Shown here: positions 18,237 to 27,612 of the stretch, piece after piece
Position numbering within the stretch: the stretch's first letter is position 1
Layout of the letters: every line of letters begins with the position of its first letter
Translations under genes and position numbers: made by a program
DNA from: Pandoraea sputorum
GTDB lineage: Bacteria; Pseudomonadota; Gammaproteobacteria; Burkholderiales; Burkholderiaceae
Direction: 5' to 3'
NCBI RefSeq assembly: GCF_000814845.2
Contig: NZ_CP010431.2
Location: forward strand, 248,001 to 312,000
Length of the DNA: 64,000 nucleotides
Notes under the pieces: model-generated
What the model was told of the DNA's origin: nothing
Databases searched by the model: none
Seen by the model: only the letters and a program-made list of their open reading frames with translations

Positions 18237-18515
18237 CTAAATAGAGATGTCCGGATCGGCGGCGGTGCCGCCGACCGGCACGCCAGCGGCGACGAGCGCT
18301 GCGCGCAGGCAGGCCGGGCAGAGGCAGGCACCCACGCCCAGCCGGGCCGACGCGGGCAGGTGCGGCCAATCGAGGCACCAGCATTGCACCTCGTGCGCTG
18401 CGCCGTCGCTTCCCGTCTTCCCGCTTCCCGACGCGATCGCCCCACACGCCACGACCGTGCCGCACTGCGGGCAGCGCGACGGATCGACCGGCTCAACACA
18501 CATGTCGACGGTCAT
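18237..18515 (-). CDS. cysteine-rich CWC family protein
   Basis: A 92-residue protein with the pattern CPQCG, CWC and CLCPACL, which matches the small cysteine-rich CWC family. Eight or so cysteines suggest a zinc-binding or structural role; function is unknown. The ATG at 18515 was chosen because the conserved region starts within 15 residues of it; a much longer upstream start exists but its extra sequence looks like antisense noise. It converges on the copper chaperone gene with an 11-base gap. Confidence 0.65.
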   Translation of the reverse strand: MTVDMCVEPVDPSRCPQCGTVVACGAIASGSGKTGSDGAAHEVQCWCLDWPHLPASARLGVGACLCPACLRAALVAAGVPVGGTAADPDISI

Positions 18516-18971
18516 CGGCTCCCCCGGTCGGCGCGACCCCAATCCCCTGCATCGCCCGGCAATTTCCGTCCTGTGAGAGAGGCGTCGCCGCTCTTGGCCC
18601 CCCGCCAGTTGTACAACTGCAACAGCATGGACGCTGTCATCGACCGGCCACACGTGCCGGGGTACGGCGCGCAAATCGGGTGACTAGCGGGGCAGAGAAG
18701 CGACACGGTAAAAATCGGCCACTGACGGGCGTCCTTTAATGAGTGAAAGGGGTGATACGCACGAACGGCGCTGTGCCGCTGACGGGGCGAAAATCGCCGC
18801 GTTTGCGTTTGCGGACCGACCTGTGGGGGAGGGTAGCCATGGGCTTTTGCCGATGCAAGGGGCAGCCCCTTCCGAAACCCCTCAAACCCCCGCACGCCAA
18901 GGCTTCTTGGCTGTACAATTCGCCGTGTTTCCTGGTCCACCTGCTCCATTTGTGAGAAGAACCTTCCTGCC
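18516..18971. other. 456-base intergenic region upstream of argB
   Basis: No convincing gene. It holds a perfect 12-base palindrome AGTTGTACAACT at 18607-18618, a small GGCGA-AAA-TCGCC hairpin near 18785-18800, an AAGGGG-CAG-CCCCTT hairpin near 18858, and TACAAT at 18914-18919, a possible argB -10 box. Small open frames here lack SD sequences and look like noise. Confidence 0.45.
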
Positions 18972-19877
18972 ATGTCCGATCTGCAACTGAATTCCATCGA
19001 CGACATCGCACCCGCTCTCAAGGCCGAAATTCTGGCTGAGGCGATGCCGTATATCCGCAAGTATCACGGGAAGACCGTGGTCATCAAATACGGCGGCAAC
19101 GCCATGACCGAAGAGCGATTGAAGCGCAGTTTCGCGCGCGACGTCATTTTGCTCAAGCTCGTCGGTATCAATCCGGTGGTGGTGCACGGTGGTGGCCCGC
19201 AGATCGATCAGGCGCTCAAGAAGATCGGTAAGCAGGGCACGTTCATCCAGGGCATGCGCGTGACCGACGAAGAGACGATGGAAGTCGTCGAGTGGGTGCT
19301 TGGCGGCGAAGTTCAGCAGGACATCGTCATGCTGATCAACCAGTACGGCGGTCAGGCGGTGGGTCTCACCGGCAAGGACGGCGGTCTGATCAACGCGCGC
19401 AAGATGATGCTGCCGGATCGTGAGAACGCCGGTCAGTTCCTGGACATTGGCTATGTCGGTGAAGTGGACTCGATCAACCCGGCGGTCGTGCGCGCGCTCC
19501 AGGACGACGCTTTCATCCCGGTGATCTCGCCGATCGGCGTGGGCGAAGACGGTCAGGCTTACAACATCAACGCCGACCTCGTCGCGGGCAAGCTGGCGAC
19601 CGTGCTGGGCGCCGAGAAGGTGGTGATGATGACCAACATCCCGGGCGTGATGGACAAGGACGGCAATCTGCTGACCGATCTGTCGGCGCGCGAGATCGAC
19701 GAACTGTTCGCAGACGGCACGATCTCGGGCGGCATGCTGCCGAAGATCTCGTCGGCGCTCGACGCGGCGAAGAGCGGCGTGAAGTCGGTGCACATCGTCG
19801 ACGGCCGCATCGAACACTCGGTGCTGCTGGAGATTCTGACGGAGCAGCCGTTCGGCACGATGATCCGCTCGCACTGA
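18972..19877 (+). CDS. argB: acetylglutamate kinase
   Basis: Phosphorylates N-acetylglutamate in the arginine pathway (cytoplasm). The 301-residue product is normal length. Signatures of the amino-acid kinase fold are visible: [10 protein letters not shown] near residue 36, [12 protein letters not shown] near residue 63, and [12 protein letters not shown] near residue 197. The arginine-sensing N-terminal helix of feedback-inhibited forms may be present in residues 1-30, but this was not tested. The start ATG has a weak upstream SD (GAGAAGAACC). A terminator follows 90 bases after the stop. Confidence 0.96.
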   Translation: MSDLQLNSIDDIAPALKAEILAEAMPYIRKYHGKTVVIKYGGNAMTEERLKRSFARDVILLKLVGINPVVVHGGGPQIDQALKKIGKQGTFIQGMRVTDEETMEVVEWVLGGEVQQDIVMLINQYGGQAVGLTGKDGGLINARKMMLPDRENAGQFLDIGYVGEVDSINPAVVRALQDDAFIPVISPIGVGEDGQAYNINADLVAGKLATVLGAEKVVMMTNIPGVMDKDGNLLTDLSAREIDELFADGTISGGMLPKISSALDAAKSGVKSVHIVDGRIEHSVLLEILTEQPFGTMIRSH

Positions 19878-19967
19878 GCCGGACGTCATGACGACAACCT
19901 TGAAGGCCGCGCCGACATCGTGTCGTGGTCAGCGAGGTGCGACGGCAGCGTCGGACTGATTCAAGTG

Positions 19968-19990
19968 GCGGACCCTTCGGGGTCCGCTTT
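19968..19990 (+). terminator. terminator downstream of argB
   Basis: Perfect 8-bp stem GCGGACCC / GGGTCCGC with a stable TTCG tetraloop followed by TTT, 90 bases after the argB stop. Confidence 0.85.
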
Positions 19991-20046
19991 GCATTTGCGC
20001 GCCATGCGGCGAGCGTGTAACCCCACTCTCCATCTCACAAGACACC

Positions 20047-20745
20047 ATGTCGACCCCTGCCTTCTTTTCCTGGAGCGGTGGCAAGGATTCCTGCCTTGCC
20101 CTGCATCACGCGATGTCGTGCGATACCGGCGGCGAACCGCATTACGACGTGAGACGACTGCTAGCGATGTTCGACGAGACGGGCGACAGCTCGCGCTCGC
20201 ACGGTTTGCCGCGCGAGTTGATGCAGGCGCAGGCCGACGCGCTCGGCATCGCGCTCGACGTCGGTCTGGCGGGCTGGCGTGAGTACGAAGCGACGTTCGT
20301 CGCGCGGTTGCAGGCGATGCGTGCCGAGGGCGTCACGCACGGGCTGTTCGGCGACATCGATCTTCAACCGCATCGCGACTGGGAGGAAAAGGTGTGTGCG
20401 GCGGCAGGCATGACGGCGGTATTGCCGCTCTGGCAGCGCGAACGTCTCACGCTCGCGCACGAGTTCATCTCGCTGGGGTATCGCGCGGTGATCGTGTGTG
20501 TGGACGGGCGGCACCTCGGGCCGGAGTTCGTCGGCCGCGAGTATGACGCGTCGCTGCTGGCCGATCTGCCGGAGGGTGTCGACGCTTGCGGCGAGAACGG
20601 CGAGTTCCACACCTTCGCCTACGACGGCCCGCGCTTTGCGCAGCCGGTGCCGTGGCGTATCGAGCGCGTCGAGACGATTCATGGTCCCAAAGAGTATGGC
20701 GGCACGCCCTACCACCGTGCACATATCGTCGGCGACGGCGCTTGA
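20047..20745 (+). CDS. PP-loop ATP pyrophosphatase, diphthine-ammonia ligase-like (DUF71)
   Basis: A 232-residue protein of the ATP-PPase superfamily. The PP-loop SGGKDS is at residues 10-15, and later motifs GLFGDIDL and HTFAYDGP match the bacterial DUF71 family related to archaeal/eukaryotic Dph6. Bacteria do not make diphthamide, so the real substrate is unknown; an adenylation or amidation reaction on a metabolite is likely. It follows the argB terminator and appears to be its own unit. Start ATG 20047 immediately precedes the nucleotide-binding strand. Confidence 0.82.
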   Translation: MSTPAFFSWSGGKDSCLALHHAMSCDTGGEPHYDVRRLLAMFDETGDSSRSHGLPRELMQAQADALGIALDVGLAGWREYEATFVARLQAMRAEGVTHGLFGDIDLQPHRDWEEKVCAAAGMTAVLPLWQRERLTLAHEFISLGYRAVIVCVDGRHLGPEFVGREYDASLLADLPEGVDACGENGEFHTFAYDGPRFAQPVPWRIERVETIHGPKEYGGTPYHRAHIVGDGA

Positions 20746-20797
20746 GAACATTTCCGTGTCACCCGGCACGTCGATCACGCCGCGCCCCGACGTCTCC

Positions 20798-21703
20798 TCA
20801 GTCCGGCGCAGTCAGCTTGCGCAATTCGTCGAGCAGCTTGGCGGCGGGGCTCGGCAGAATGCCCTGACGACGTCGGAAGGCGGTGAGCGTGCGCGTGGCG
20901 CGCACGGTGGCAATCGGCAGTGTGTCCATCACGCGCGCCTGCGCTTCGACGTCGTACATCGGCTCGGGCATCCACGTCAGAAAGCCGCATCGCGCGACCA
21001 TGCTCTTGAGCACCGGCACGGAGCGCGTTTCCACGACGATGTTCGGCAAGCCCAGCCCGTGTGCGGCGAACACGCTTTGCATATGGGCGTAGGGCGCGGT
21101 GCCGCGTGGCGGAATCGCCCAGCGCTCCTCAAGCGTGTCGGCGAGCGTAATCGTCTTTCGCTTGCGCAACGGATGGTCGCACCGCGCGACCACGTAACTG
21201 TCGTCTTCCCAATGGCAATCGGGAACCGCGACGATGTCGTCGGTGTCCGGTGCGACGGTCGATAGCGCCAGATCGATCTCGTGACGCATGAGCCCCTGCG
21301 CCAGTCGATCCCAGACCCCCTCGATGATTTCCACGCGCAGATTCGGCCAGCGCGTGAGCACCCGGTCGACGGCGAGCGGCAGCACGTGGCTCGCGATGGC
21401 ACCGACCGCGCCGACCTTGATCGTGCCTTTGGCGAGGCCGCGCAACGCGTCGATTTCCTCACGCGCATGTTCGGCTTCTCGCGCCAGCAGCATCGCGTGC
21501 GGCAGTAGCGCCTGCCCGAATGCCGTCAGCTCCATCCCCTTGCTGTGACGCTCGAACAGCGGTGCGCCCAGATCCGTTTCGAGACGCTTGATCGTGCGGC
21601 TGAGCGCGGGCTGCGTGAGATGCAGTTCCGTGGCGGCGCGCCCCAGACTGCCGGTCGCGACGATGGTCGTGAAGGCGCGCAGTTGCTGAAGATTGAGGCT
21701 CAT
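20798..21703 (-). CDS. LysR-family regulator of the aryl-keto-acid genes
   Basis: A 301-residue LysR-type regulator, N-terminal winged helix (MSLNLQQLRAFTTIVATGSL, HLTQPALSRTIKRLE) and a two-lobed effector domain. It is divergent from the benzoylformate decarboxylase-type gene, and a perfect T-N11-A dyad lies between them, so it most likely activates that operon in response to an aromatic acid and represses itself. The effector is unknown. Confidence 0.88.
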   Translation of the reverse strand: MSLNLQQLRAFTTIVATGSLGRAATELHLTQPALSRTIKRLETDLGAPLFERHSKGMELTAFGQALLPHAMLLAREAEHAREEIDALRGLAKGTIKVGAVGAIASHVLPLAVDRVLTRWPNLRVEIIEGVWDRLAQGLMRHEIDLALSTVAPDTDDIVAVPDCHWEDDSYVVARCDHPLRKRKTITLADTLEERWAIPPRGTAPYAHMQSVFAAHGLGLPNIVVETRSVPVLKSMVARCGFLTWMPEPMYDVEAQARVMDTLPIATVRATRTLTAFRRRQGILPSPAAKLLDELRKLTAPD

Positions 21704-21770
21704 TGCGAACGACGGAACTCCCGGAGTTGAGACGACACCGACCGAAGGATGACGCGATAGGCCGGCCGCG

Positions 21771-21799
21771 CAAAGTCATGCAAAAGCGTAATGACTTTG
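21771..21799. promoter_or_regulatory. LysR operator, perfect T-N11-A dyad
   Basis: CAAAGTCAT, 11 bases, ATGACTTTG: two perfect 9-base arms in the exact T-N11-A format of LysR binding sites. It sits 68 bases upstream of the LysR start and 160 bases upstream of the decarboxylase start. Confidence 0.78.
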
Positions 21800-21958
21800 G
21801 CACGTAAAAGCAATTCCGGTGCATATATCGTCTGCCTATACTCGCAAAATCGCTCGTCCGATCACGCACCCGATCATTCACGTGTGCGCGCCGCGAGCCA
21901 CCACAAGAACCATGCCATCACGCCCGCGCGTCGACGGCAGCACGAGACAACCGACTCC

Positions 21959-23587
21959 ATGAAAGACAGCCGAGAACTTCGCGCCGGTCAGCCCGCTGGC
22001 ACCTCCGACACACTCACCGTGCGCGAGGTCGTCATCGACCTGATGCGCCGCCACGGCATGACCAAGGTCTTCGCCAACCCGGGGTCGACGGAACTGCCGC
22101 TGTTCCGCGACTTCCCCGAAGACTTCGAGTACGTGCTGGGATTGCAGGAAGCGGTTGTCGTCGGCATGGCGGACGGTTACGCACAGGCCACCGGCAACGC
22201 GGCGTTCATCAATCTGCATTCCGCCGCCGGTGTCGGCAACGCGATGGGCAACATCTTTACCGCGTACAAGAATCACACGCCGCTCATCGTGACGGCGGGC
22301 CAGCAAGCCCGCTCGATCCTGCCGTTCGATCCGTTCCTCGCATCCGTGCGGGCGACCGAATTGCCGCAGCCGTACGTCAAATTCAGTCTCGAACCGGCGC
22401 GCGCCGAAGACGTGCCGCTGGCGCTCGCCCGCGCCTATCACATCGCCATGCAGGAGCCGAAGGGGCCGGTGTTCGTGTCGATTCCGGTGGACGACTGGGA
22501 TCGTCCGGCCGAGGCGCTGCCGCCGCGTCAGGTGAGCACACGGGTGCAGGCCGACCCGGTCGCGCTCGCACAACTCGCAGCGGCGCTCGATGCGTGCGAG
22601 CGTCCGGCGTTCGTCGTCGGCTCGTCGATCGATCGCGCGGGGGCGTTCGACGCCGTGGTCGCGCTTGCCGAGCGTCACAATGCGCGCGTCTTCACGGCGC
22701 CGATGTGCGCCCGCTGCGCGTTCCCGGAAGACCATCGTCTGTTTGCAGGTTTCCTGCCGTCAATGCGCGAGAAGATCGTTGGCCTGCTCGGCGGGCACGA
22801 TCTGATTCTGGTGATCGGTGCCCCCGCATTCACCTATCACGTAGAAGGCGCTGGCCCGCACGTGCCGGAAGGCGCGTCGCTGTTCCAACTGATCGAAGAC
22901 CCGGGCGTTGCCGCGTGGACACCGGTCGGCGCGTCGGTCGTGGGCAACGTGCGTCTGGGCGTGGAAGCACTGCTCGCGCGCGATGTGCCCAACGAGCGCA
23001 CGCAGCCGCCCGCGCGCGCCGTCCCGCCCGTGGCTGCATCGAACGCACCCGGTGAGCCGATGACGACGGCCTTCGCACTGCAAACGCTCGCCGAAGTGCG
23101 CGACGCACGGGACATCGTCGTAGAGGAAGCCCCGAGCGCGCGCTCGGTGATGCAGCAATACCTGCCGTTCACTCTGCCGGGCACGTTCTACACGATGAAC
23201 AGCGGCGGTCTGGGCTACTCGATGCCAGCGGCCGTCGGCGTGGCGATGGCCAATCCGGGGTGCCGCATCATCGGCCTGATTGGCGATGGCTCGGCGATGT
23301 ACTCGATTCAGGCGCTATGGAGCGCTGCGCAGGCTCGCCTGCCGATTACCTTCGTCATCCTGAACAATCGACGCTACGCCGCATTGCAGGACTTCGCGCC
23401 GTCGTTCGGCTTTGGTCCGAAGGATCCGGTGCAGGGCACCGACCTGCCTGATCTCGACTTCGTTCGTATGGCCGAAGGCATGGGCCTGCGTGCGCAACGC
23501 GTGGAGCAGGGAAGCGAGTTGCGCGACGTCTTGTCGCACGCCATTGCCAGCGGCGAGACGCGTCTCGTCGAACTCGTGGTGGCATGA
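21959..23587 (+). CDS. mdlC: thiamine diphosphate-dependent benzoylformate decarboxylase-type enzyme
   Basis: Predicted to decarboxylate benzoylformate or a ring-substituted relative to the aromatic aldehyde, in the cytoplasm. It has 542 residues, close to the 528 of the Pseudomonas putida enzyme. Residues known there as catalytic are conserved: the serine of NPGSTELP (Ser43), the ThDP-activating Glu64, His87 in NLHSAAG and His294 in GAPAFTYH, which points away from acetolactate synthase or glyoxylate carboligase. GDGSAMYS marks the ThDP/Mg site near residue 440. Start: ATG 21959 begins just before the domain; the longer frame runs through the regulatory region. The next gene, an aldehyde dehydrogenase, completes the two-step conversion to the aromatic acid. 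Confidence 0.85.
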   Translation: MKDSRELRAGQPAGTSDTLTVREVVIDLMRRHGMTKVFANPGSTELPLFRDFPEDFEYVLGLQEAVVVGMADGYAQATGNAAFINLHSAAGVGNAMGNIFTAYKNHTPLIVTAGQQARSILPFDPFLASVRATELPQPYVKFSLEPARAEDVPLALARAYHIAMQEPKGPVFVSIPVDDWDRPAEALPPRQVSTRVQADPVALAQLAAALDACERPAFVVGSSIDRAGAFDAVVALAERHNARVFTAPMCARCAFPEDHRLFAGFLPSMREKIVGLLGGHDLILVIGAPAFTYHVEGAGPHVPEGASLFQLIEDPGVAAWTPVGASVVGNVRLGVEALLARDVPNERTQPPARAVPPVAASNAPGEPMTTAFALQTLAEVRDARDIVVEEAPSARSVMQQYLPFTLPGTFYTMNSGGLGYSMPAAVGVAMANPGCRIIGLIGDGSAMYSIQALWSAAQARLPITFVILNNRRYAALQDFAPSFGFGPKDPVQGTDLPDLDFVRMAEGMGLRAQRVEQGSELRDVLSHAIASGETRLVELVVA

Positions 23588-23657
23588 TGCACGGCGATAG
23601 CGGGCTGTCTTGCGACGGCATCGCGCGACCCACAACGAATTAAGGAGACGTCAAACC

Positions 23658-25127
23658 ATGTCCATCCAACAAGATCCGCAAGCCCTCACGATGCTGATCG
23701 CTGGCAAACGCGTTAGCGCCACCAACGGCGCAACGTTCGAGCGACGCAATCCGCTTGACGGTGGCGTCGCGTCGCGCGCCCCCGCTGCCACCGTCGAACA
23801 GGCGCGCGCTGCGGTGCGTGCTGCGTGGGATGCGTTCCCCGCATGGTCGAACACCGGCCCCGGCGAGCGTCGTGCGCTTTTGATGAAAGCGGCCGACCAA
23901 CTCGAAGCGAAGGTCGAACAATTTCAGGCCGCGATGGCGGCGGAGACGGGGGCGTCCGGTCTGTGGGCCGGTTTCAACGTCCATCTCGCCGCACAAGGTC
24001 TGCGTGAAGCCGCTGCGATGACGACCCAGATCGCGGGCGAGATCATTCCGTCGGATGTGCCGGGCAGTCTCGCGATGGGCGTGCGCCAGGCGGCAGGCGT
24101 AGTGCTGGGCATCGCACCGTGGAACGCACCGGTCATTCTCGGCGTGCGCGCGCTGGCGTTGCCGCTCGCTTGCGGAAACACCGTCGTATTCAAGGGCTCG
24201 GAATTGTGTCCGGCCACGCACGGCCTGATCGCCGACGCGCTGGACGAAGCCGGTTTGCCGCCGGGCGTCGTGAACTTCATCACCAACGCCCCGAAGGACG
24301 CGGGCGTTATCGTCGAAGCGCTGATTGCAGAACCGGCCGTGCGCCGCGTGAACTTCACCGGCTCCACGCGTGTGGGACGCATCATCGCCGGTCTTTGCGC
24401 CGAACATCTCAAACCGGCGGTGCTGGAGCTGGGCGGCAAAGCGCCGTGCCTCGTGCTGGACGATGCCGATCTTGACGATGCCGTGAACGGCGTGGCGTTC
24501 GGAGCGTTTGCCAACTCCGGTCAGATCTGCATGTCGACGGAGCGCATCGTCGTGGCCGAATCGATTGCCGACGCCTTCGTCGACAAGCTCGCCGCCAAGG
24601 CGCGTTCGCTGCCGCTCGGCGATCCGCGCAAAGGTCCGGTCGTCCTCGGTTCGGTGATCGACATGGCTACGGTCGAGCGGTGCAACGCACTGATCGACGA
24701 CGCCCTTGCCAAGGGCGCGAAGCTGCTGTGCGGCGGTCGCGCCGAGACCACGCTCATGCCTGCGACGCTGCTCGATCACGTCACGCCGGACATGGCGATC
24801 TACGCGCAAGAGTCGTTCGGTCCGGTCAAAGGCATCGTGCGCGTGAAGGACGACGAAGCGGCCATCGCCTGCGCCAACGACAACGCGTACGGTTTGTCCT
24901 CTGCCGTGTTCAGCCGCGACATTGCGCGCGCGATGGGCGTGGCCAAACGCATCGAGTCGGGCATCTGCCACATCAATGGCCCCACCGTGCACGACGAAGC
25001 GCAGATGCCGTTCGGCGGCGTGAAGTCGAGCGGCTGGGGACGCTTCGGCGGCAAAGCAGGCGTTCATGAATTCACCGATCTGCGCTGGATGACGGTGCAG
25101 ACCACCCCGCGTCATTACCCGTTTTGA
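23658..25127 (+). CDS. NAD(P)-dependent aromatic aldehyde dehydrogenase (benzaldehyde/vanillin dehydrogenase-like)
   Basis: Oxidises the aldehyde produced by the preceding decarboxylase to the acid. The 489-residue ALDH-superfamily protein has Asn156 in APWNAP, Glu257 in LELGGKAP and nucleophile Cys291 in NSGQICMST. SD AAGGAGA precedes ATG 23658. The sequence resembles the salicylaldehyde/vanillin/benzaldehyde dehydrogenase branch; which aldehyde is preferred cannot be read directly. It is separated from the decarboxylase gene by 70 bases and from the symporter by 65 bases, so a three-gene unit is likely. Confidence 0.85.
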   Translation: MSIQQDPQALTMLIAGKRVSATNGATFERRNPLDGGVASRAPAATVEQARAAVRAAWDAFPAWSNTGPGERRALLMKAADQLEAKVEQFQAAMAAETGASGLWAGFNVHLAAQGLREAAAMTTQIAGEIIPSDVPGSLAMGVRQAAGVVLGIAPWNAPVILGVRALALPLACGNTVVFKGSELCPATHGLIADALDEAGLPPGVVNFITNAPKDAGVIVEALIAEPAVRRVNFTGSTRVGRIIAGLCAEHLKPAVLELGGKAPCLVLDDADLDDAVNGVAFGAFANSGQICMSTERIVVAESIADAFVDKLAAKARSLPLGDPRKGPVVLGSVIDMATVERCNALIDDALAKGAKLLCGGRAETTLMPATLLDHVTPDMAIYAQESFGPVKGIVRVKDDEAAIACANDNAYGLSSAVFSRDIARAMGVAKRIESGICHINGPTVHDEAQMPFGGVKSSGWGRFGGKAGVHEFTDLRWMTVQTTPRHYPF

Positions 25128-25192
25128 CGTTACGTAAGACCACCATACCGCCGCAGCCGGGAGACCGGAATAGACGGCCGGAGGAGACAACC

Positions 25193-26560
25193 GTGTCACA
25201 ACCGTTTGAAACTGCCCCTGCGGGGGTGAGCGCTGCATCCGCTGCGCCCGCTACATCCGGTCAGCCGCATGCCACCGATGCCCCGGCGGCGGCCGCCCCG
25301 AACTTCGGTCGCGTGGTCGCGGCGAGTTGCTTCGGCACCGCCATCGAGTGGTACGACTTTTTCGTCTACGGCTTTCTCGCGCCCATCGTGTTCGACCGGC
25401 TGTTCTTCCCGCAGCTCGATTCGATGACGGGCATGATCGCGGTGTTCGCCACCTTCGCCGTCGGCTTCCTCGCGCGACCCATCGGCGGCATCGTCTTCGG
25501 TCACTTCGGCGACCGCATCGGACGAAAGTCGATTCTGTTGTTCACGCTGATTCTGATGGGCGTGGCGACGACGCTCATCGGCTTGCTGCCGACCTACGCG
25601 ATGGTCGGCATGTGGGCACCCATCATGCTCGTGACGCTGCGCTTCATTCAGGGCTTCGCGCTCGGCGGCGAGTCCGTCGGCGGGCTGCTGATGACGGTCG
25701 AAGGCGCACCTGCGCACTTGCGTGGCCTCTTCGGCGGGCTGATTCAGGCTGCAGGGCCGACGTCGATTGTCGGCGCGTCGCTCGCTATCGTGCTCATCAC
25801 CCGTCTGCCGGAAGAGGACCTGCTGTCATGGGGTTGGCGTCTGCCGTTCCTCGTGAGTCTGCTGCTGGTGGCGCTCGGCACCTACGTGCGTCTTAAGGTC
25901 GAGGAGTCGCCGACTTTCAAGGCTGCGGAGCAGCATCGCGATATCGCGAAGGTGCCGGTGGCCGAGGTGCTCACGCATTACTGGCGTCCGACGCTCGTCA
26001 CGTTCTTCATCTGTCTGGCCGAGACGAGCTTCTTCTATCTGGTGGCGATCTTTTCGCTCTCGTACGGCACGAAAACGCTCGGCCTGCCGCGCAACGTGAT
26101 GGCCGACGGCGTGCTGTACGCCAACATCCTCGCCATGCTCACGATTCCGGCGTTCGGCATGCTGTCGGACAAACTCGGACGCCGTCCGATGTTCCTGATG
26201 GGACTCGCTGCCACGGCGCTCTTCATCTACCCGTTCTTCCTGATGATGGGCAGTAAGGAGACGGCGCTTGTCGTGTGCGCCATCGTGATCGGCGCGGGCG
26301 TCATCCATCCGATGATGTTCGGTCCGGAAGGCAGCTTCTTCTCGGAGTTGTTCGATACGCGCGTGCGCTTCTCTGGCGTGTCGCTCGGCAAGCAGATCGG
26401 GACGGTGCTCGGTGGCGGTCTCGCACCGATGATCGCGGCAAGTTTGCTGGCATGGAGCCACGGTCAGATCTGGCCCGTGATCGTCTACTTCCTCGTGCTC
26501 GCGGCCATGGCGCTGATCTCGACGGTGCTTGTGCGCGAGACCCGGTATCGAGTGATGTGA
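25193..26560 (+). CDS. MHS-family MFS symporter, probable aromatic acid uptake
   Basis: A 455-residue, 12-helix proton symporter of the metabolite:H+ family, marked by IEWYDFFVYGFLAP near the N-terminus, GHFGDRIGRKS in the loop between helices 2 and 3, and RFIQGFALGGE. Homologues take up dicarboxylates, osmolytes, shikimate or aromatic acids. Its place behind the decarboxylase and aldehyde dehydrogenase suggests uptake of the aryl-keto acid or mandelate-type substrate. The start is GTG at 25193, supported by a strong SD (GGAGGAG, 25181-25187); an in-frame TTG at 25124 overlaps the upstream stop but has no SD. Confidence 0.82.
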   Translation: MSQPFETAPAGVSAASAAPATSGQPHATDAPAAAAPNFGRVVAASCFGTAIEWYDFFVYGFLAPIVFDRLFFPQLDSMTGMIAVFATFAVGFLARPIGGIVFGHFGDRIGRKSILLFTLILMGVATTLIGLLPTYAMVGMWAPIMLVTLRFIQGFALGGESVGGLLMTVEGAPAHLRGLFGGLIQAAGPTSIVGASLAIVLITRLPEEDLLSWGWRLPFLVSLLLVALGTYVRLKVEESPTFKAAEQHRDIAKVPVAEVLTHYWRPTLVTFFICLAETSFFYLVAIFSLSYGTKTLGLPRNVMADGVLYANILAMLTIPAFGMLSDKLGRRPMFLMGLAATALFIYPFFLMMGSKETALVVCAIVIGAGVIHPMMFGPEGSFFSELFDTRVRFSGVSLGKQIGTVLGGGLAPMIAASLLAWSHGQIWPVIVYFLVLAAMALISTVLVRETRYRVM

Positions 26561-26604
26561 CGCACATCGGTGCGTCGCTGAGGTCGATGAGGTCAATGAA
26601 AACG

Positions 26605-26645
26605 AACAGCCCCGCTCGGATGACGATGCGGGGCTGTTGGCTTTT
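26605..26645. terminator. bidirectional terminator between symporter and vanB
   Basis: Perfect 11-bp stem AACAGCCCCGC / GCGGGGCTGTT with a 12-nt loop, followed by GGCTTTTT. It lies between the converging symporter gene (+) and vanB (-). Confidence 0.88.
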
Positions 26646-26661
26646 TACGGGAAGCTATCGA

Positions 26662-27612
26662 TCAGAGATCGAGGACCAGTACAGGCGATTTGCTGCGCGA
26701 GCAGCACGGCAGGATCTGATCGTTGGCGGCGCGTTCGTCGTCAGTGAGATAGACGTCGCGATGATCGGGCGTGCCATCGACGACACGCGTGAGGCACGTG
26801 CCGCACACGCCTTGCTCGCACGACATCTGCACTTCGACGCCCTGTGCCGCGAGCGCGGCGACGATGGTCTCGCCAGCTTTCACCTCGATCACACGGCCAC
26901 TCGAATGCAGCTTGACCTGAAACGGCTGGTCGCCCTCGCCGTCGGTATTGGCAGACACCGGCGCAGCGAAGTACTCGCGATGCACGTTGCCTTCCGGCCA
27001 TTGCGCCGCTTCGGCACGAGTGAGCACGGCGTCGATGAAGCCCGCCGGACCGCACACGTACAGATGCTTGCCGCCGGACGGCTGCGCGAGAATCGCGTCG
27101 AGATCCGCGCGTGCGCCTTCGTTGTCGAAGTAGAACTGCGTCTTGTCGGCGATGCCAGCGCTGGCGAAGCGATCGCGAAACGCCGTACGTGCAGGTTCGC
27201 GCGTGCAGTAGTGCACTTCGAACGACGCGCCGCTCGCCGCCAGCGCTTCGGCCATGCAGAGGATCGGCGTCACACCGATGCCGCCCGCGAGCAGAATGCT
27301 GTGCTTTGCGCCATCCGCGAGCGGGAAGTGGTTGCGCGGTGCGCTGATCTCGATGTCGGTGCCGACCGTCAGCGCGTGCATGCCCACGGAGCCACCCCGC
27401 GATTGCGGATCGCGAAGCACGCCCACGCAGTAGCGATGCGTCTCGCCGGGGGCGTTGCACAGCGAGTACTGGCGGATGAGGCCGTCGGCCACGTGCACGT
27501 CGATGTGCGCCCCGGCGGTGAAGGCGGGCAGCGCGCTGCCGTCGACACTCACCAGTTCGAATTCGCAGATGTCGGTCGCGACGTCGCGCTTGTTCGCCAG
27601 CCGGACTTTCAT
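26662..27612 (-). CDS. vanB: vanillate O-demethylase reductase-type component (flavin/ferredoxin)
   Basis: Electron-transfer partner of the adjacent Rieske oxygenase. The 316-residue protein has the phthalate-dioxygenase-reductase layout: flavin domain (IRQYSLCNAP), NAD domain (LLAGGIGVTPILCMAEAL), then a C-terminal plant-type [2Fe-2S] domain with Cys265, Cys270, Cys273 (CEQGVCGTC) and a fourth cysteine at 303 or 304. Its ATG overlaps the end of vanA by four bases. It would shuttle electrons from NAD(P)H to the Rieske centre. Reductases of related demethylases look alike, so substrate identity rests on the partner. Confidence 0.87.
   Translation of the reverse strand: MKVRLANKRDVATDICEFELVSVDGSALPAFTAGAHIDVHVADGLIRQYSLCNAPGETHRYCVGVLRDPQSRGGSVGMHALTVGTDIEISAPRNHFPLADGAKHSILLAGGIGVTPILCMAEALAASGASFEVHYCTREPARTAFRDRFASAGIADKTQFYFDNEGARADLDAILAQPSGGKHLYVCGPAGFIDAVLTRAEAAQWPEGNVHREYFAAPVSANTDGEGDQPFQVKLHSSGRVIEVKAGETIVAALAAQGVEVQMSCEQGVCGTCLTRVVDGTPDHRDVYLTDDERAANDQILPCCSRSKSPVLVLDL

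Noticed and set aside
18739..18990. Short plus-strand frames upstream of and into argB
   Set aside because: No SD, no motif, and they overlap the argB start in a different frame.
20762..20797. Possible terminator between the DUF71 gene and the LysR gene
   Set aside because: No stem of more than a few base pairs with a T-run could be drawn.
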